From Actinomycetes bacterium (lineage in GTDB: Bacteria; Actinomycetota; Acidimicrobiia; Acidimicrobiales; Palsa-688): 13,120 bases of DNA. This document shows positions 13,060 to 13,120 of this stretch, piece by piece. Position 1 is the first letter of the stretch, and the number at the start of each line of letters is the position of its first letter. The position numbers and the translations under genes are program-made. A model generated the notes under the pieces. That model saw only the letters and a program-made list of their open reading frames with translations, had not been told where the DNA came from and did no database searches. Location of the stretch: NCBI GenBank assembly GCA_021819345.1, contig JAKARG010000032.1, positions 1-13,120 on the forward strand, written 5' to 3'.

Positions 13060-13120
13060 ATGGCCGCACCTGAGTACCAGAAGGCGATCGAGCTGGCCGG
13101 AGCCTTCGTCGGAGGCGGCC
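13060..13120 (+). CDS. atpE: F-type ATP synthase subunit c, N-terminal fragment
   Basis: Only the first 20 codons are in the window: MAAPEYQKAIELAGAFVGGG. The position after atpB, the hydrophilic start followed by the onset of a glycine-rich hydrophobic helix, and the preceding AGGAG support subunit c, the ring-forming proteolipid of Fo. The ion-binding carboxylate in helix 2 lies beyond the window edge. The 144-nt gap before it is much wider than other junctions here, in keeping with separate translational control of this high-copy subunit. Truncated by the window end, not by mutation. Confidence 0.85.
   Translation, partial: MAAPEYQKAIELAGAFVGGG

Noticed and set aside
1..13120. Search for CRISPR arrays, tRNA/rRNA genes, insertion sequences, toxin-antitoxin or defence genes
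   Set aside because: All substantial + strand frames are accounted for by conserved housekeeping genes, and no spaced direct repeats, cloverleaf-like segments or transposase frames were seen.

Overview
The window is chromosomal housekeeping sequence from a very GC-rich bacterium. All genes are on the + strand, packed tightly, and use many GTG starts. The gene order is lysA - hom - thrC - rho - rpmE - prfA - prmC - tsaC - glyA - wecA-like - atpI - atpB - atpE. This matches, from memory, the block conserved in Actinobacteria such as Streptomyces, so the host is very probably an actinobacterial lineage. The divergent Rho, the missing thrB and the probable leaderless starts would suit a deep branch such as Acidimicrobiia, but the sequence alone does not prove this.

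Layout. Positions 1-1443: a short upstream region with a possible arginine-rich leader ORF, then lysA (last step of lysine synthesis). Positions 1547-3876: hom and thrC, overlapping by 4 bp, covering two of the three steps from aspartate semialdehyde to threonine. The homoserine kinase gene thrB, usually next, is absent. In its place is a 311-nt non-coding stretch (3877-4187) carrying a good promoter and a 32-codon upstream ORF that ends in a TGATG overlap with rho. Positions 4188-6134: rho, with a Pro/Ala/Gly/Arg-rich insertion of about 200 residues and unusual substitutions in otherwise near-invariant ATPase and RNA-contacting segments. Positions 6211-9075: a translation block of rpmE (L31), prfA (RF1), prmC (the RF1/RF2 methylase) and tsaC (tRNA threonylcarbamoyl-AMP synthase). 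Positions 9072-11681: glyA and a WecA-type polyprenyl-phosphate sugar-1-phosphate transferase. Positions 11693-13120: the start of the ATP synthase operon, atpI, atpB and the first 20 codons of atpE.

How the genes work together: lysA, hom and thrC belong to the aspartate-family amino-acid pathway; rpmE to tsaC serve translation; PrmC modifies the protein made by its upstream neighbour prfA; atpI/atpB/atpE form the membrane Fo part of ATP synthase. Most junctions overlap or are a few bases wide, so co-transcription is likely. Promoter-like elements before hom, rho, prfA and atpI suggest internal transcription starts.

I found no mobile element, CRISPR array, RNA gene, or accessory or defence system. 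The points most worth a second look are the divergent Rho, its possible coupled leader ORF, the missing thrB, a recurring TANNNT motif 6-8 nt before starts that lack a Shine-Dalgarno sequence, short leader ORFs before lysA and atpI, and a set of 18-nt in-frame tandem repeats in three genes.
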